From Nymphaea colorata (lineage: Eukaryota > Streptophyta > Magnoliopsida > Nymphaeales > Nymphaeaceae): DNA of 64,000 bases. The notes under the pieces are model-generated. The model did not search any database. It was given only the letters and a program-made list of their open reading frames with translations, and was not told the DNA's origin. Shown piece by piece: positions 35,532 to 49,285 of this stretch (position 1 is its first letter; every line of letters begins with the position of its first letter). The DNA lies in NCBI RefSeq assembly GCF_008831285.2, contig NC_045139.1, positions 32,213,706 through 32,277,705 of the forward strand, in the 5' to 3' direction. Position numbers and translations under genes: made by a program.

Positions 35532-38500
35532 ATGGGTGCATGCTTGAGTTCTAGAATGGGTAAGCTAGGGGAGGGAGACGAAGGAGACGTGGTTGCTCTC
35601 TGCAAAGAGAGGAAGCGTCTCATAAAGGCCACCATCGAGCGCCGCTACGCCTTTGCTGACGCCCACTACAGATATATGCTTTCCCTGAAGGCAATGGCGG
35701 ACGCGTGCAGGCTCTTTGCCTCCGCGCACACCTCTCCCGCGCCTTTGTTCATAGCACTCCCTGAGCCCGTTTCATCCTCACCGCCGGACAGCCCTCCTGC
35801 TGCACCTCGCCTCTCTCTTCCTCGCTGTTGTTCTTCTTCTTCCTCCTCATTGTCCTCGCCTTCCCCGTGTTCGTCTTCACCGGACATAAGCGCCCCGGTG
35901 ACAGCAGAGGAAGCGCAGACCGTGTTTCAACCCCCACCACCGTCGACGTTTGGCTGGGATTTCTTCTTTAACCCGTTCGACGATTTTGGGGCCAAGGGAG
36001 GGAGGATGAGCCGAAGCTCGGACGAGGATTTGAGGATGGTGAGGGAAGAAGAGGGCATTCCAGAGCTCGAGGAAGTCGACGACGACAGTGATAGCGGCGA
36101 TGGTGATGCTGTTGCTGATGCTCACACCTCTGCTGATGATGAAGTTGTTGTTGTTGATGGTGGTGGCGACGGCGGTGGCAGCGATGGAGAGGATGGATGT
36201 GGTGGAAACGAAATAAGCGACGATGAGAGCGTAGCAAAGATGGTAGCGATTGGAAAGGTTGAAGGAGAGAAGGAGCAGAGTCAGCAGCAGAGAGGACTAA
36301 CGGTGATCGACACACCGGCAAGGGAAAGGGACCTTCTTGATGCGTTAAAGGATGTTGAGGACCATTTCATCAGAGCATATGATTCAGGAAAGGAAGTTTG
36401 CAGAATGCTGGAGGCAAACAGGTTCCACCTCTGCTCTGGTTTGGAGGAAATCAAAGGTGAGCAGGCTGCTTTTGCTTTTATGCACTTACCTTTTCACTTT
36501 CTCTTTGCCTTTTCATCTGCTTCATTTTGTTTATCTTGAGTTGATGGATTGGGGGAGCGTGAAGAGATGATTGTTTTACTGGAGACATGATTTTCAGCAC
36601 TTGGTCCCAATGATGATCCATGGTTGATCTCTCAGAAAACCTGATGTTGTCCTATTATGATATTCTCTGTGGGACCCACTTACTTAGAACTCCCCCCTCT
36701 TGGGGCCTGTATGATTCATCATACTGGTTCGAGTCGGTGAAAACGTTGATGTAGGATATTTTACTGTGGACTGGTGGATGAAACGATGTTTCTGCTCGAC
36801 TACCATCTGGTTGTTGTAAACCTGCATACAAGAAGTAGAGAGGCAATCAACGGTCGCTGTGTTACGCTTGTTTTCCTTCTCTTCTGGGGTTTTCTGTTTT
36901 CTGCAACTGTTTGAGGAACTGGTGGAGCTGCCACGAGCAGAAACTGTGTTTTGACTAGCATAGCCAACAAGCCATTATTTACTTTTAATCCAATTATATG
37001 TGTCAGAGTGCGTTCTATTAACAATCAAGCATAAGTATGCTAAAAAATTTCATTGATACTCTGTTCAAATGATGCCATATTATGTCTAGTTTCAGTAGTT
37101 TTTCTACATTGGTTGCCATATTGATTACAGTAAGGATTATTTGTTATCTTATACTCCTGTGTGCGGGTACAGTTATCTGGTGATAACTGGGTTAACTGGA
37201 TTTCTTGTGGTGCTTGACTGCAACACACACTTATTCTTTCTTTCCACCTGTAAAATGTCCGAAAAGAATAGAGAAACTAACCTACAAACTGTGGAATAAG
37301 CTCTAGGGTAGCTGCTGCATTGCTGCACCACTCCAACACACTGATGAGTCATAGAACTTTTCAGCTTATTTATGCTTTAGGTGAAATTAGTACTGCAGGC
37401 TAGCATGCATATGCAGATAGTTCAGTGCTTCAAGGGTTCTGGATAACTTGTGTGATGCTAGCATGGCAACAGCAAATTTTATTTGAAGTGCATTCATATT
37501 GGTCCATGTCCAATTAGGCCTGCACATTTGTTTCATTTTTTAAGTATATTGTATTTGTTACTTGGATGATTATATTTTACCTGATATCCAAATATCAAAT
37601 TTAAAACTGCATAGCTACTATTTTTTCTCGCTTTCTGGCTTTCTTATCACCTTATCATGTTTATGACCTCAACAAAGGGACTGATAAAAGAAGAATGAGA
37701 TGAATTAAGTTTTAGGTTGTCCGCTTGAATCCTAAACTGCAATTTTTTCAGGCAGGTTTTGCTCCAATTTCAATAGGGATGAAGGTTGTTTTAAACTAGA
37801 TATGTTTCACCATTTTCTCCCCGTAACCTTAGTTGCCGACAAAATTCATAGAGAGATTCTGAATAATTGATGCCAGAAAATGGCTCCTGTTTAGACAGTT
37901 CTTTAAAATTCTTCATATTTCTAGGACATGTTTCTGCCTTGACAGTGTGATTCATTCTCCAGATGCTCTTTCTGTATGGTAGTTCTTATATCATTTTGTT
38001 TGCAGTATGTTCTCTTTGAATTACAAACTAAATGTGCATAAAATTTGCTGATTGAAAATGTCAAAAAACTGAAGGCAACAAAAATTTAGTCATCCTTGGT
38101 AGGTCAATATATAGATACAAATAAATGTATCTTCAAATGTCATTTGATGATATAATCTGTTAGCATGCATATCTCAAAGTTATATTTGGTTCCAAACTCA
38201 GCTTGATTCATGTTGAGCCCAAACAGCGGACTACCAATATCATGATTTACAAAAGCTGACCAAGGAATTTTGTTGCCACCTTTTGGTTTCATTACGTAAG
38301 TTTCACTTGTTGATAGGTGAGCAGTACTTTCTGATTTCCCCATTATTGCAAGTTTGGATCTTCATAAGAGAAGTTTGTACTTCCCAAACCATTGAAAAGG
38401 TAGAAGAAAAGAAGTTGCAGGTGTATTGAACAGTACTGCATTTGTGAATTACATTATGTTCCATTCGGCCAGTATGATTTTATTATGTTCTCATCCGATT

Positions 38501-40029
38501 GCAGAGAGCTCCTCGAAAATCATCCATGCAATAACATGGCATCGTTCCTCTTCCTCATCCCAATGCTCATCATCACGTCGTAGTTTTCTCTCATCCACTG
38601 ATTTTGACAGCACCTGGAAAAGTTTCAGCAATGATCTTTTTGAGGAGTGTGGGATGGTATCAGGAAGCCATTCATTAACACTAGACAGGTTGTTTGCTTG
38701 GGAAAAGAAATTGTATGATGAAGTGAAGGTAATCCATGCTTTCCCATCTCTTAAGGGTTGGTGTTGGCATTTTAATAACTGGGCCAATCGCTACATACTA
38801 TTCATATTTGACATAAAAGAAGTTTGTTATCACGAAGAATATCTGATCATCCTTCTAGCTACATGTGCAAATCTTGATTCTTATGTATTCCATTCTAGGC
38901 TGGTGATCAAACAAGAAGGATCTATGAGCGCAAGCGTTTGCAGCTGAGCAATCAGGAAGCTAGAGGAGATGATTTACAATCTGTAGACAAAACTAGGGCT
39001 GCCGTCAAAGATCTTTATACAAGAATCTTGGTTGCCATACGTGCTGCTGAGTCCATATCAATAAGGATTCATAAATTAAGAGATGAGGAGTTGCAACCTC
39101 AGATTGCTGAGCTACTAGAAGGGTAACACTCATACTGTATCCTAAATTATTTGTTTATATGGTGACGATCTAATTGTTCTCTTTGCAGGCTGATGAACTG
39201 CTGGAAGATAATGCTTGAATCACATGACACTCAGAATCAAATAATGTTTGAAGTGAAATCTTTCACAAGCTCTGCAGCTGGAAAGTTTTGTGGTGATTCT
39301 CATCGTCATGCAACCCTTCAGCTGGAGAATGAACTCCAAAACTGGCGATTATGCTTTAATGAGTGGATTGGTACCCAGAGGACATATGTTGAAGCTCTCG
39401 GTGGTTGGCTGTCTAAATTCATCATCCCTGAAGCTGAATTTTGCTCCAGTGAAACACCCTTCCCTTCATATAGAGGTGGTGGTCCTCCATTAAACATGAT
39501 GTGCCGGAAATGGCTAGCTTCATTTGATAGCCTTCCTCACAGGGCCGTCTCTTATTCCATCAAAAGTTTCTGCAGGGATGTTCGAACTCTGTGGGCACAA
39601 CAGGGAGAGGAACAAAAGCTGAAACGTAAGGTTGAAGGCCTTGCTAAAGAACTTGACAGACGAGTTTTTGCACTTCAAAAAGTAGAGAAGAGAATACTGG
39701 AATCTAAATTATCTGACTCAAAAGAAGAAGGAGACGTGGGAAACAGAATTGATTACTTGATTGGAAGGAAAGATTTGATAGACATGTTCAGAAGGCGGTT
39801 GGATGTTGAGAAAGAGAAGCATCACAAGTGTATGCAGGAAACAAAGCATGTTACACTTAATGGTTTTCAGACGGGATTGACGTCAGTATTTGAATCATTG
39901 ACAGAGTTTTCAAAAGCGTCTGCTAAAATGTATGAAGAACTTGTGCTGTATTATAAGAAAGCAAACATGGCAAAGGACACCAGTAATCCACGCATTGAAG
40001 GACCAAAGGTTGATGTAGACAGTGGATGA
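35532..40029 (+). CDS. DUF630/DUF632 protein (NRG2-like family)
   Basis: Plant-specific family, sometimes annotated as bZIP-like; a member (NRG2) acts in Arabidopsis nitrate signalling, but the role here is unknown. Four exons: 35532-36456, 38505-38728, 38899-39122 and 39189-40029, encoding 737 residues with consistent phase. The N terminus MGACLSSRMG gives a predicted myristoylated Gly2 next to Cys4, so membrane attachment is likely. DUF630 is residues 1-60 (LCKERKRLIKATIERRYAFADAH). A Ser/Pro-rich and then acidic Asp/Gly/Val-rich linker covers about 75-270. DUF632 runs from about 288 (ERDLLDALKDVEDHFIRAYD) to 650, with LTLDRLFAWEKKLYDEVK and WLSKFI. The C-terminal part is rich in charged heptads, as in coiled coils. 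Intron 1 is 2.0 kb. The long leader has a six-codon upstream frame at 35275-35295. Confidence 0.95.
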
Positions 40030-43000
40030 GTTGAGGACGTGGGGGGCTTATGGAGGAACAGTGCGTAGTTCCGTCTCCGTTAACTCGACCAACTGTTGGT
40101 TTGTCACCAATGTGGAGGTGTAGGTCTCCGTATTTTATATGAAAACAGCTGTCTTCTGATCAGCCATTTTACAAGTTTAGATGATGACAACAGCGTTCGC
40201 ATGGATCTGTCTCTTATTGGTGCGAATCTTCTCAGTAACCTGAGACTCTGAGAGTGGCTTTACAGGAAGCATGTGAATGGTCTCCCACCATTTTGGTTGC
40301 ACTGCTTTGCTGTTGTTGATACTTGAACAAAGGGTTGGATAGAAAGTAGAGGCTTTTTAGGTGGGCTCCATGTTGTAAGTAAATGTATGATATTGCATCT
40401 GGGAATCAGAAAACCATGAAGTGATGGTAAATTAGTATGTATCCCTCTAGTCCAGTATTTTACTGGAAAGTAATTTAGTTTTTGCAGCAGTTTCTCCTCT
40501 TAACTAGTTTTGATCATGTACAGCCACAGAAACATACTGGACGCTTTCTAATCCTTCACCATAACAGAAATAAAAATGTGGTTGAGATTACGACGAAACG
40601 AAACACATTAAGACACCAATATTGTTGCCAACATTACTCTCTCTCTATATCTCTCTCTACACTTGATGGACGGCCCAAAATTCGCCTTGATGCGTTGCAT
40701 ACGACATTTCCCTGCCTTGCATCCACCAAAACAATGTTGAGATGAATAGGGTATCAAACTATCCAGCTTAGGATCCCATTGAGATGGATGGTGAGCCATG
40801 GGGAAGCACATGCAGCACTAGTGCCCAATAAACATCCATATGCTTGAGAAACACTATTCCCATAATGGTCAATTGTCATTATGTCCACAGTAAAGCACCC
40901 CCTGTTTAGCAGGTTCAAGATGGCAGACAAACTTTTGGAATCATATGAAAATGACCGTTCTCTGTAGTTACATTTGGTTACACGAGTCCAAAAGTGCGCA
41001 CATCAATGGCGTTCATTTGTCTGCACACACGTCCAAGGTGCCATTCAATTTGCCTCTTTGGCATCAAGCAACTGCAGAAACAAGGCAATTATTGTGGTAT
41101 GCTGCCATGTTTCAGAAATGGTGCTCAACGGTGGGGCAGCTGTGCGTTCCCAGAGACGAATTTATGCTTGGGAAGGACTCCACTGCAGAAATAACCAAGT
41201 GAAGTGAACAGTGTACAAACTCGGCCATAATGGAAAACCAAAGACGGTGTAGGAACCCTAGGCATTTATATACCAGCTACTCCATTCATGGTTTGGCTCC
41301 TGTCAGCGGTTTCAACTTCTCACTGCGGAGGAGACATCTGGAGAGCTTCCCCCCTGGATCTTGGTCCAAAAATTTTTGTCACATAATGATCTTGTAAACC
41401 AGGCACGATATTTTGCAAAAAAGACATCAGAAAAGAAGTGAGGAGAATATGCACATTTCCTTTATACAAGTGCATCCACGTTGAACCAACGACTAACGAA
41501 TAAATTTGGAAGAACAGAAAACGTGGACAAGTTGAGTGATACAAATTGATGGACCAATATCCAGATTTGATCCGAAAAAAGGAAGTGGGTCTTTATATCC
41601 TTACATATTTATCAGTTTGTTCTTGGTGCAGTGTAGATGTTGTTGTCCTGAATCGATTGATTATGGTATGGGCTTGCTCGAATCTTGATGTTTGGATATG
41701 ATTATGATTTGTCCAACGTTGACGGCAAACAATTTGGATTTGGACAATTAAAATACAACATGAAACAGATACAGTCTAATTTTGTACAACTAAAAGAATT
41801 TAAATCTCGAAATCATATTTCAACCAATTCCATCCTTCAACAGGAGAGTGCACGGTATTTTTCCTCAGCGGAGGAAATCTTGAAGGTTCTTCATCAAGGA
41901 TGTCAATGAGTTTTTGGGTCTTCAAAGATGGTTGCCAGGGATGGAGATTCTGTCTTCACTTTACGCTTCCTCTTGAGAATCTCAGATAGATGGGTAGAAA
42001 GGGTGTGTGAACGACTCAGGAGAACACAAAGACGCCTCCTGCCTTTATGTTCAGTAGAATATTACAGTACGTTCCAGCCGGCTTGCTTCTGAATCTTCAA
42101 CCATGTCGACATCCAATCAAGATCAAGCACCGCGTCCGAGCTACAAACCTATCTTTACCAATCATAAGATATGATACTAATGCACATCATGGAATTCTGC
42201 TTCTACTTGCTATCATACAAAAAGCAGATGCTATTAGCCTTTTTATTTCTCTCTCTTTCTTCTAATAAGTCGGTGCATGTCTTTGTCAAATTAAATCAAG
42301 AGCCGAGTAATGCCCAACGAGAATAGTACCGATCATTTGATCTTATCCCACTTCTCTTTTATAACGTTCAAAATGCCAATTATGACTCATGACAAAACGT
42401 TCATAGGAAAAAAAAAAGGGTTATAGATATGTATGATTTCTATTGGCATATCATATTATATTATATTAAGACGGATCGTACTTCATGTATTCAGCTATCA
42501 ATCTCATTCAACTTGGAAGCCTCTTTAGGTCCAGCCTCATAAAACTGGCTGATGCTTAGTTGGTCCTCCTTTGAAACAGGAGAGTTACTAGGAGAATGCT
42601 AGATAAAGAACCGAGTTTACCTATAGCATTGTCCTTGTAAAGGAGATGATCCCTGGGCAGGCCAATTAAGTGATCCATCTTCAAAGAGCTCCATGTCAAA
42701 ATATGTTAAAAAGGAAAAATAGACACTCAGCAAACATGCAGCCAACCACTTAGTGATGCATTTTGTTCAAACATTAGGTAAAGTGGGACACTTGTTACGG
42801 ATTCTAGTAGTGCCACCATCTATAAGCATGCATTTGCTTAATAAGGACAGTGTGCTCCTTGATTGGCTCAATACAAGAGAACCACAGGATCGAATTTGTC
42901 AGCATCGGAGATTCTCATGTTTTCTGGTACCAAGCACCGAGGAGCCCAAGAACAGTTCTAGTCACCACCGCACAAATGCAAGCAACAACGAATAAGTTCA

Positions 43001-43326
43001 TACAGATCACAATGATACCATAGAAGATGCCATCAATCTTACTGCATTCATGCCCACAGCGTAAAATCTGAAGGCATAGCTAAGCTCGCAAGAGAAAACA
43101 GAAATTAAAGCTTAATATAGTGTTTGTATAGGCATAAATCAAAGCTAATATAGTGTTCGTATAGTTGGACCACCAACAATAAAGCCCGTCAATGACAGTC
43201 CCCTTTCGGTCGGTCCCCTTCTTCGACAGTAGACAAGCAACAGTCTTGACAATACAGATAGTAAGCTACATCGGTATTTACATGGACGATATAATAGAGT
43301 TCGAACCTTCCAGGATGACCATGGTT
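40030..43326. other. Intergenic region between convergent genes
   Basis: 3' flanks of the DUF630/632 gene (+) and RD19-like protease (-). I see no family-supported exon. On the minus strand a TATA-like word (tatataaatgcc, about 41265-41276) stands about 40 bases before an ATG in good context at 41228 that opens a 38-codon frame; this could be a small or noncoding transcript. Confidence 0.5.
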
Positions 43327-45735
<2,409 letters not shown>

Positions 45736-45771
45736 CGGCGCCGAGATAGGAGGAAGCGTGCGGTGGGAAAG

Positions 45772-45779
45772 CTAAATAG
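45772..45779 (-). promoter_or_regulatory. TATA-like box of the RD19-like gene
   Basis: Minus-strand CTATTTAG stands 37 bases before the start codon. The spacing would give a leader of only about 5-10 bases, so the true start site may be set by another element further up. Confidence 0.35.
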
Positions 45780-46478
45780 GCGTCATGATTCTCCAGAGAA
45801 AGTATCTTCTAGTGGCCAGCTTGTAACGTGGCGAAATATAATTGATCCACGTTTCCTTGAGCCGTCACCCGATAAGAGCAACTGAGCGTCTGGAGAGCTT
45901 TTCTCCAAAGCTGTTGAAAACATTAGGACATTCTGAGCCGTTCGATTTTGAAATCGGACGGATGAGAATTTTGCGACGGAACCCGATTACTTTTTTCTGG
46001 AATTTTCTGGGTGCAAGTTGTAGAATTTCCAATAGACGACACATTGTCACGCCTCTTCTGAAACCCTCGATTGCCTCAGAGTCGGACAGTGCTCTGAAAC
46101 CCTCGATGGCCGTCGAGGATCTCAGGCTGCCCTGTGGTCGAGTCCTTCTTCTCGATCATCTTCTTTTCGTTTGAGAGAGGGTTGAGAGTTCACTCTGAAT
46201 CGCATGCCAAGGGTTCACCCTCAATCTTAGAGAAACCCTCGCGTTCTGAGCGCCTTTTCTGTTTAGCACGACCTTCGGCATGGCCGAGGGTTTCAATCTC
46301 TGATCATGAGAAGCTTCCTTCACAGGCTGAGCATTTCTTAGTAAAACAGAGAGAGATCAGCCTGTCATTTGACCGGTCGTCCATTTCCCCGGCCGATGGC
46401 CACGGAGGGGGATTTCCCGCCAAATTCTTGTAGACGGAGATTCATGCGAGAGATCAGACCACTCCACCGTCCGATCTC

Positions 46479-46557
46479 TAATCCGTGGATTTCACCGATT
46501 TTGATCCCTAATCCGTGGATTTCACCCATTTTGATCCTAATCCGTGGATTTCACCCT
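46479..46557. repeat. Minisatellite, unit 29-30 bp, nearly three copies
   Basis: Units begin at 46479, 46509 and 46538 with 'taatccgtggatttcacc' followed by 'gattttgatccc' or a one-base variant. The third unit is cut after the first part. Confidence 0.92.
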
Positions 46558-47589
46558 TGATGATTTGAAAATCCTCTGTTCAAAAATTCACGGTTTGCTA
46601 AACTTCTGACTTCATGAGGGAAATCCGACCGCCGACCTACAGGCAATGGCCCTTTTTTCACTATTGCTGCGTCGCCGTTTTAGCCGTCACGCCGGCCGGC
46701 GATGGTCGGCAGTCACTCCCATTGTGTCTCTCTCTCGGTCTTCGTGTCTGCAGTCAACTTGATGTCTCTCCGGCGTCTCTCCGGCGTCTCCGCCCGGATT
46801 TCTGTCCCGCTGCCTCTCGCTGGCCCTTTCTTTGATAATTAAGATCGCGTTTGATTAGGAGAAGATCCCATTGGAGAATCGGACCAAGAACAGAATTATT
46901 AATCGTTCTGGTGAGCTCCGTTCTTCTTGGTTTTGATGTTGCTTGCTCCTTCACATAGAGGAAACGCGTAGTGGTTGCGATCTCAACCAAACAATTTGTA
47001 CTTTAGTCACAAAATGTGCATTTCACACTCAACACCAAAGTTGATTGACAGTGCTGAATGCACTAAATTGGCTTATTTGGAAAGATCGCCTTCGTCTTCA
47101 ATGTGCAAGTCTACATCAATAGCTTGCTTCTTCGTCACTTCTCCCCTTAAAGCAAGAACATTTCTGCTCCAAAAAGCGAAAGGTTTGAGCTGCAAATTCT
47201 GTGATATAATATGTTTGTAATTTCTACGGCGTGCGGAGCGAAGGAACACGCAACCAACCGAAGAAAATCAAGCAAAAAACGACGAGAAAGTAATTAGAAC
47301 GCGACGGGCCAAATATGATATACTTAATACTTTAATGCAACAGTTTTTGTGAAAAAACTGACTTAACGATGGCTCACTTTCGAAATTACAAACATTCGTT
47401 GGTTGGAGTCTGTAAAACCCTTTACGATATCATGCTTTACAAACGACCGTTTTGGGATCTATTTTAAAAGGGCCATTTTATCTTTGCTAAAAAATCACAC
47501 TAACATAAGAAATTTCAGAAAACCATATTTCTTAAGGCGTCATTTACAACATCTCTTTTTCTTTGGGGGACTTTTTGTCCTTAAGCTCA

Positions 47590-48060
47590 AGGTGCACCCA
47601 AGTAAGTGGGTCGGAGTATCGGGTACCTGGTAACCAGCCTAAAAAAACTGGCTCCGGTCGGCATGATGGGACCCGATTCAGCCCAATTAACATTTTTTTT
47701 GTTAATTTTATTTAACAATAATATATATTTTATATTCAACTACGTTTATTTTATATTAAAAAATACTTTTTTATTTAATTGGCCGGCCTGATCAGGCCTG
47801 AGCCCGAAAAAGCAAGCCCGATGGGGCCTGATTCGGCCTGATTAACCTTTTTTTTATATTTTTTATTTTTATTTAGTAATAATATATATTTTATTATTCA
47901 AAATTTTTATTTTATATTTAAAAATATATATCTTTTTAATGGGGCCAGACCGCACGGAGTTCAGGCTCAAGTATCAAGCGTCGGGCTGAACCGGGTCGAA
48001 CCGAGCTCGAGCATCGAGTGTTGGACTGACTCGGGCCCATGTCGAGGTCTACACCCAAGG
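47590..48060. repeat. GC-rich 'gggcc' dispersed repeat with internal duplication
   Basis: Two similar halves, each a GC-rich block ('gggacccgattcagccc', 'ggggcctgattcggcc') followed by an AT-rich stretch ('aacaataatatatatttta', 'agtaataatatatatttta'), end in a third GC-rich block ('gaaccgggtcgaaccgagc'). It is related to 28541-28800, in inverse order. Class unknown. Confidence 0.6.
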
Positions 48061-48639
48061 CCAGTGTGCAGAACTATCCATCACACCAAACACGTTCCAA
48101 GGTGCATTCTTATTTGATCTAATCTGAGTTGTCCTGTTATTAAAGGATGTGAGACTGCATCCCCTTCTCGGTTAAGTCTTAGAACATGCCCTTTTGGTTT
48201 GGGTGAAATACAATAAAATGTGGACTTTCATAAATTGATTATTGGTTTTGATATGTGAATCCTTTGTTTGATAGAACACGAGTTCTGTGCTTCAGTGTAA
48301 CCACTTCCCATAGAAGATCAAAAGACAGACAGTTTGTCCCTAAATCCTCCGATATCATGTCCAGAATCATCCCTTCAAAGTCGTTTGGTAAAGGGAATGC
48401 TTTGTGAGCGTTTTATGAATCTGCCCGGAAAACTAAACAGATCATAAACACTTAGTTTTGGTGTTCCATGAATCTGTTATAATCTTTGCAATAAATTCAC
48501 AAAATATTGAACACTTCCTCCATGATGGCTCCATGGATATCGACAATTCGGCATAGTGCCACCATCAAACTGCAGCATGCAAGAGGTCCGATCTGTCCAT
48601 TTTTTTCCTTCTTTTTTCTTTCTTAGCGCGCGCGCACAC

Positions 48640-48674
<35 letters not shown>

Positions 48675-48717
48675 GGGAAATATCATATGCAGTTCAGGCA
48701 TCACTGATGAAAAGATC

Positions 48718-48929
48718 ATGGAGACACCTGAATCAGTGGGAATGAAGATGAAAATAGATGACAGAATTCCATTAAAAGACCTCACACCATACCAACAATT
48801 AGTTGGCTTCTTGATGTATCTCAGTATTACATGACCAAATATTACTCATGTTGTCCATATGGAAAAACAATTTCAATATGCTCCTACATTCACTCATATG
48901 AGCGCAGATCATCAGATCCAACATTGAGA
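48718..48929 (+). pseudogene. Ty1-copia reverse transcriptase/RNase H remnant
   Basis: The translation from 48718 begins METPESV and reaches LTPYQQLVGFLMYLSIT, matching the conserved 'Y(R/Q)xLVGxLxYL' block at the end of plant copia reverse transcriptase. An in-frame TGA (48832-48834) then interrupts it exactly where relatives have the Arg of 'TRPD'. After the stop the frame continues with PNITHVVH, QFQYAPTFTHM. Both sides lack the rest of the polyprotein and any LTR, so it is a dead fragment. Confidence 0.8.
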
Positions 48930-49188
48930 CCAATCCGGTTAGATTAACATTAGAAAATATATTTTAACATGGAAGGAAGCCTGCGTAAAAAATATAATCT
49001 AATTTCTCTTCGAGTTCTATTTTCAGGCAGATCGGTTAAAGCAAGGAAAAAGATCTGAACCAAAGCCGACCAACTGCCTTGCTACATCACCTAACGACTA
49101 TCCCGAGCTTGCATTAAGGTCAAATATTTTTCTTTTGTTGCTTATTTGCTTTCACTATTTTATGACACGCCCCGAGACCGGTTTCCTC

Positions 49189-49196
49189 TATAAAAG
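49189..49196 (+). promoter_or_regulatory. TATA box of the ATX1-like gene
   Basis: A consensus TATAAAAG lies 97 bases before the ATG at 49286, predicting a transcript start near 49220 and a CT-rich leader of about 65 bases. Confidence 0.75.
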
Positions 49197-49285
49197 GGGA
49201 AGGCAATTTGGCCGGCCTCTCCATCTGCACACCGAAGAGTTCTTGTTGACTTGGTCTTCTTCTTGTGGCCTTCATTTCTCTCTCC

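Larger units (their letters stand above)
45736..49285. other. Intergenic region between divergent protease and ATX1 genes
   Basis: It contains the promoters of both flanking genes, a three-unit minisatellite (46479-46557), a GC-rich 'gggcc' repeat (47590-48060), CA/TA microsatellites (about 48628-48674) and a copia reverse transcriptase remnant (48718-48929). The GC-richer stretch 45880-46850 has open frames on the plus strand but no recognisable domain. Confidence 0.55.

Noticed and set aside
46134-46433. 99-codon plus-strand frame in GC-rich DNA
   Set aside because: No domain recognised; next to a minisatellite; could be leader or noncoding DNA.
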